From Lachnospiraceae bacterium (GTDB lineage: Bacteria; Bacillota; Clostridia; Lachnospirales; Lachnospiraceae): a DNA stretch of 64,000 bases. Positions 62,228-64,000 of the stretch are shown piece after piece. Positions within the stretch are counted from its first letter, which is position 1, and every line of letters begins with the position of its first letter. Location: positions 34,207-98,206 of the forward strand of contig JAAWCJ010000030.1 of assembly GCA_022793195.1 (NCBI GenBank), given 5' to 3'. The notes below the pieces were generated by a model. It saw nothing but the letters and a program-made list of their open reading frames with translations. It searched no databases and had not been told where the DNA came from. Both the position numbers and the translations under genes were made by a program.

Positions 62228-62257
62228 TTTTGCAGCGCGAAACTCCACGCTGCAAAA
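62228..62257 (+). promoter_or_regulatory. Intercistronic hairpin between sdaAB and sdaAA
   Basis: TTTTGCAGCG and CGCTGCAAAA form a perfect 10 bp stem with a 10 nt loop, ending about 20 bp before the sdaAA ribosome binding site. There is no U-tract. It may tune subunit ratio through mRNA processing or stability. Confidence 0.55.
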
Positions 62258-62282
62258 GAGGGGCAGGAAAGGAGCAGTATCC

Positions 62283-63161
62283 ATGTTGGATTATGATTCC
62301 ATTGCGGCAATCTGCGAAGCCGCCGAAGAAAAACAAACAACCATATCCGTCCTGGCGTTATCTGACCAGGCTGAGCAGATGGAAATACCGGAAGAAAAAT
62401 TATACGAACGTATGAAGAAAAGCCTGCATGTGATGCAGGAAGCTGTAAAGGAAGGAAAAAATCCAGATCTCCGCTCCACCTCCGGCCTCACCGGGGGCGA
62501 TGCGGCAAAGGTAGAAACCTATGCCGAAACCGGCGGTATCTCAGGGAAATTTCTGAATCATGCCATGGCCAGGGCCATAGCCGTATCGGAATACAATGCC
62601 GCCATGGGAAAGATCGTAGCTTCTCCGACGGCCGGTTCCTGCGGCATCTTGCCGGGTACTGTCGTGTCCATGCTGGAGGAAGGCCGCTGTGATGAACATG
62701 CTGCCGTTATGGCGCTTTTCACCGCCGGGGCCATCGGAATGGTGATCGCCAAAAAGGCTTCCATCGCAGGGGCCCAGGGCGGATGCCAGGCGGAATGTGG
62801 TTCCGCCTCTGCCATGGCTGCCGCAGCCTTGGTGGAACTGGCAGGAGGGACACCCACCCAGGCTGCCCACGCCTGTGCCATGGCCATTAAAAACCAGTTG
62901 GGATTAGTCTGCGATCCGGTGGCAGGGCTGGTGGAAATCCCGTGTATTAAACGGAACGTATCTGGAATCGCCATCGCATTTACTTCCGCAGACATGGCCT
63001 TCGCCGGTGTGGAAAGTAAGATCCCGGTGGATGAATGTATCCTTGCCATGCGTCAGGTGGGGGACATGCTCCCCTGCACATTAAAGGAAACCTCCCAGGC
63101 CGGGCTGGCCGCCACCCCTACGGGGATCCTGCTAAAAAAACAGGTATTTGGGGAAATGTAA
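62283..63161 (+). CDS. sdaAA: L-serine dehydratase, alpha subunit
   Basis: 292 residues. Catalytic subunit with [4Fe-4S] ligands among GSCGILPGTV, GGCQAECGSASAMAAAALVELAGG, VCDPVAGLVEIPCIKRN. TGGDAAKVETY precedes the active-site region. AAAGGAGCAGTATCC before the ATG. Two-subunit (alpha/beta) enzymes of this kind are typical of anaerobic Firmicutes. Completes the serine uptake and degradation operon. Confidence 0.95.
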   Translation: MLDYDSIAAICEAAEEKQTTISVLALSDQAEQMEIPEEKLYERMKKSLHVMQEAVKEGKNPDLRSTSGLTGGDAAKVETYAETGGISGKFLNHAMARAIAVSEYNAAMGKIVASPTAGSCGILPGTVVSMLEEGRCDEHAAVMALFTAGAIGMVIAKKASIAGAQGGCQAECGSASAMAAAALVELAGGTPTQAAHACAMAIKNQLGLVCDPVAGLVEIPCIKRNVSGIAIAFTSADMAFAGVESKIPVDECILAMRQVGDMLPCTLKETSQAGLAATPTGILLKKQVFGEM

Positions 63162-63303
63162 GGTAAAAATTTCTTGGATTTTTTGTATTTTGGTTTCAGA
63201 TAAATGACAGAAGATTGGATCTTTTTCTAAGCGAGTGTTTTGTAATGAAAAAGAGCCAGTCTTCTTCTTGTTTAAATAAATCATACGGAAATCCGAGACA
63301 TTT

Positions 63304-63588
63304 TTATTTTACTTTTCGGTATTTTGGGTTCCGGCTTTTTGGTTTGTCCGGAACTGTCCGTTCAATCAATCCGCGCTCCAAAGCCGGAGCCAGATAATTT
63401 TTTCGGAATGTGGGTCGGTGGGACAGTCCCAGCGCATCATAATACTCATCCTGCCTGGATTGAATAAGTTCTTCGATAGGCAGCCAGAAAAACAGCTCCT
63501 TCCAACGGCCCAGGAGCAGACTATGCCACATCCTGCCCATGCGTCCATTTCCGTCAGGGAATGGACGCATGGGCAGTTCAAAAAGAAG
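63304..63588 (-). pseudogene. Fic family protein remnant
   Basis: Open from a stop at 63589 to the stop at 63304. It has MRPFPDGNGRMGRMWHSLLLGRW, the Fic core, but the catalytic histidine of HPFxDGNGR is Arg. The N-terminal two thirds of Fic are missing, and upstream sequence is occupied by the HicB gene. Between QDEYYDALG and the C-terminal winged-helix piece LSHRPTFRKNYLAPALERGLIERT, about 40-60 residues normal for the family are absent. An AMP-transfer activity is not expected. It is a decayed gene or a fossil of a toxin-type module. Confidence 0.8.
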
Positions 63589-63620
63589 CTACCCTATAAA
63601 GGGCAGCTCCCTATATCTAT

Positions 63621-64000
63621 TTATTTTTCTTGTGCCATTGAGAATAAAGCCTCTTGTAAAAGTTTAGAGAAATTGATATTATTTTTTTCAGCAAAAGTAT
63701 TCAGCCACGCAGGAATAGTAAGGTTTTTTCTTACTGCCTTTTCACCATACTTTTCTTCATAGGAATCAATGTCCAGTAATAACATATTTACCATACACCC
63801 ACTTTCAGCGGTTATTTCTGAATAATCAGAAGCACATGGTATTTGCTCTCCATCTTCCAGTTCTCCCAATATCCAACCACTAGCCGCGTCAATTCCCATT
63901 TCAATAGCTTGCTCTAAGTTTTTACCTTCTGTTACACAACCGGGCAAGTCCGGAAATTCTACTACGTATCCGCCGCTTTGATCTGTAAAAGGCTTAAATA
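63621..64000 (-). CDS. hicB: HicB family antitoxin (runs off the window end)
   Basis: Frame is open to the end of the window (FKPFTDQSGGYVVEFPDLPGCVTEG), so the TTG start in the track is internal and the real start lies beyond base 64000. The partial RNase-H-like HicB domain (EFPDLPGCVTEGKNLEQAIEMGIDAASGWI) is followed by the C-terminal DNA-binding helix region (KNLTIPAWLNTFAEKNNINFSKLLQEALF). HicB neutralises the HicA mRNase, which would be expected just outside the window. Confidence 0.85.
   Translation of the reverse strand, partial: FKPFTDQSGGYVVEFPDLPGCVTEGKNLEQAIEMGIDAASGWILGELEDGEQIPCASDYSEITAESGCMVNMLLLDIDSYEEKYGEKAVRKNLTIPAWLNTFAEKNNINFSKLLQEALFSMAQEK

Noticed and set aside
1-64000. 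tRNA, rRNA, CRISPR arrays, intact insertion sequences, prophage genes
   Set aside because: No cloverleaf, rRNA-like block, regularly spaced repeats, transposase motif or phage structural gene was seen on either strand.

Overview
The window looks like chromosomal DNA of a gut-type Lachnospiraceae (Clostridium cluster XIVa) bacterium. This is inferred from gene content only: DUF5716/DUF5717 and DUF4250 genes, a clostridial D-allulose 3-epimerase-like gene, simple-sugar ABC importers with CGG lipoboxes, and AGGAGG-type ribosome binding sites. No rRNA, tRNA, CRISPR array, phage or intact insertion sequence was seen. I could not run any search, so family names rest on motifs and remembered family architecture.

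Layout. 1-5.3 kb: CaCA antiporter (cut by the window edge), Na/Pi symporter, LURP-one-like protein, LRR protein, and mntP behind a probable yybP-ykoY manganese riboswitch. 5.8-7.5 kb: aroE-aroD. 7.6-16.5 kb: an AraC regulator convergent with a seven-gene minus-strand operon (2-hydroxyacid dehydrogenase, M24 peptidase, binding protein, ATPase, two permeases, DapA-like aldolase/lyase). 16.8-19.7 kb: an AT-rich restriction-modification island (methylase with a specificity-like C-terminus, and a MamI-like endonuclease) wedged against aroK. 19.7-25.9 kb: DUF5717, Hsp70-like DUF5716, TPR-like protein and aroK in one operon. 26-36 kb: HD hydrolase, TcdA, MFS transporter, allulose epimerase-like and VOC proteins, RarA, polysaccharide deacetylase, DUF4250, ClpB (CIRCE), hemerythrin protein. 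36.5-39.7 kb: P-type metal ATPase plus a separate HMA protein, divergent from an ArsR-AraC fusion regulator. 39.8-47 kb: PdaC-like deacetylase, thrC, leuD-leuC and a divergent LysR gene. 47-54 kb: NarL-type two-component system and LnrLMN-like ABC exporter, split by an AAA ATPase/DUF4276 pair. 54-60 kb: NagB-like protein, second simple-sugar ABC importer, divergent ROK regulator. 60-63 kb: DAACS-type symporter and L-serine dehydratase sdaAB-sdaAA. The end holds a broken Fic remnant and the C-terminal part of a HicB antitoxin that runs off the window.

Most notable: (1) a family of about 200-245 bp intergenic hairpin elements (three full copies and one deletion derivative) whose long stems differ in sequence between copies but remain self-complementary in each, as expected of a structured RNA/DNA element; (2) the DUF5717/DUF5716/TPR operon, which resembles an Hsp70-like ATPase fold with a giant helical-repeat partner; (3) a restriction endonuclease translationally coupled to aroK; (4) a putative ATPase/TOPRIM-like defence pair inserted between a two-component system and its likely exporter; (5) one-protein fusions (ArsR-AraC; hemerythrin with a CheX-like C-terminus).
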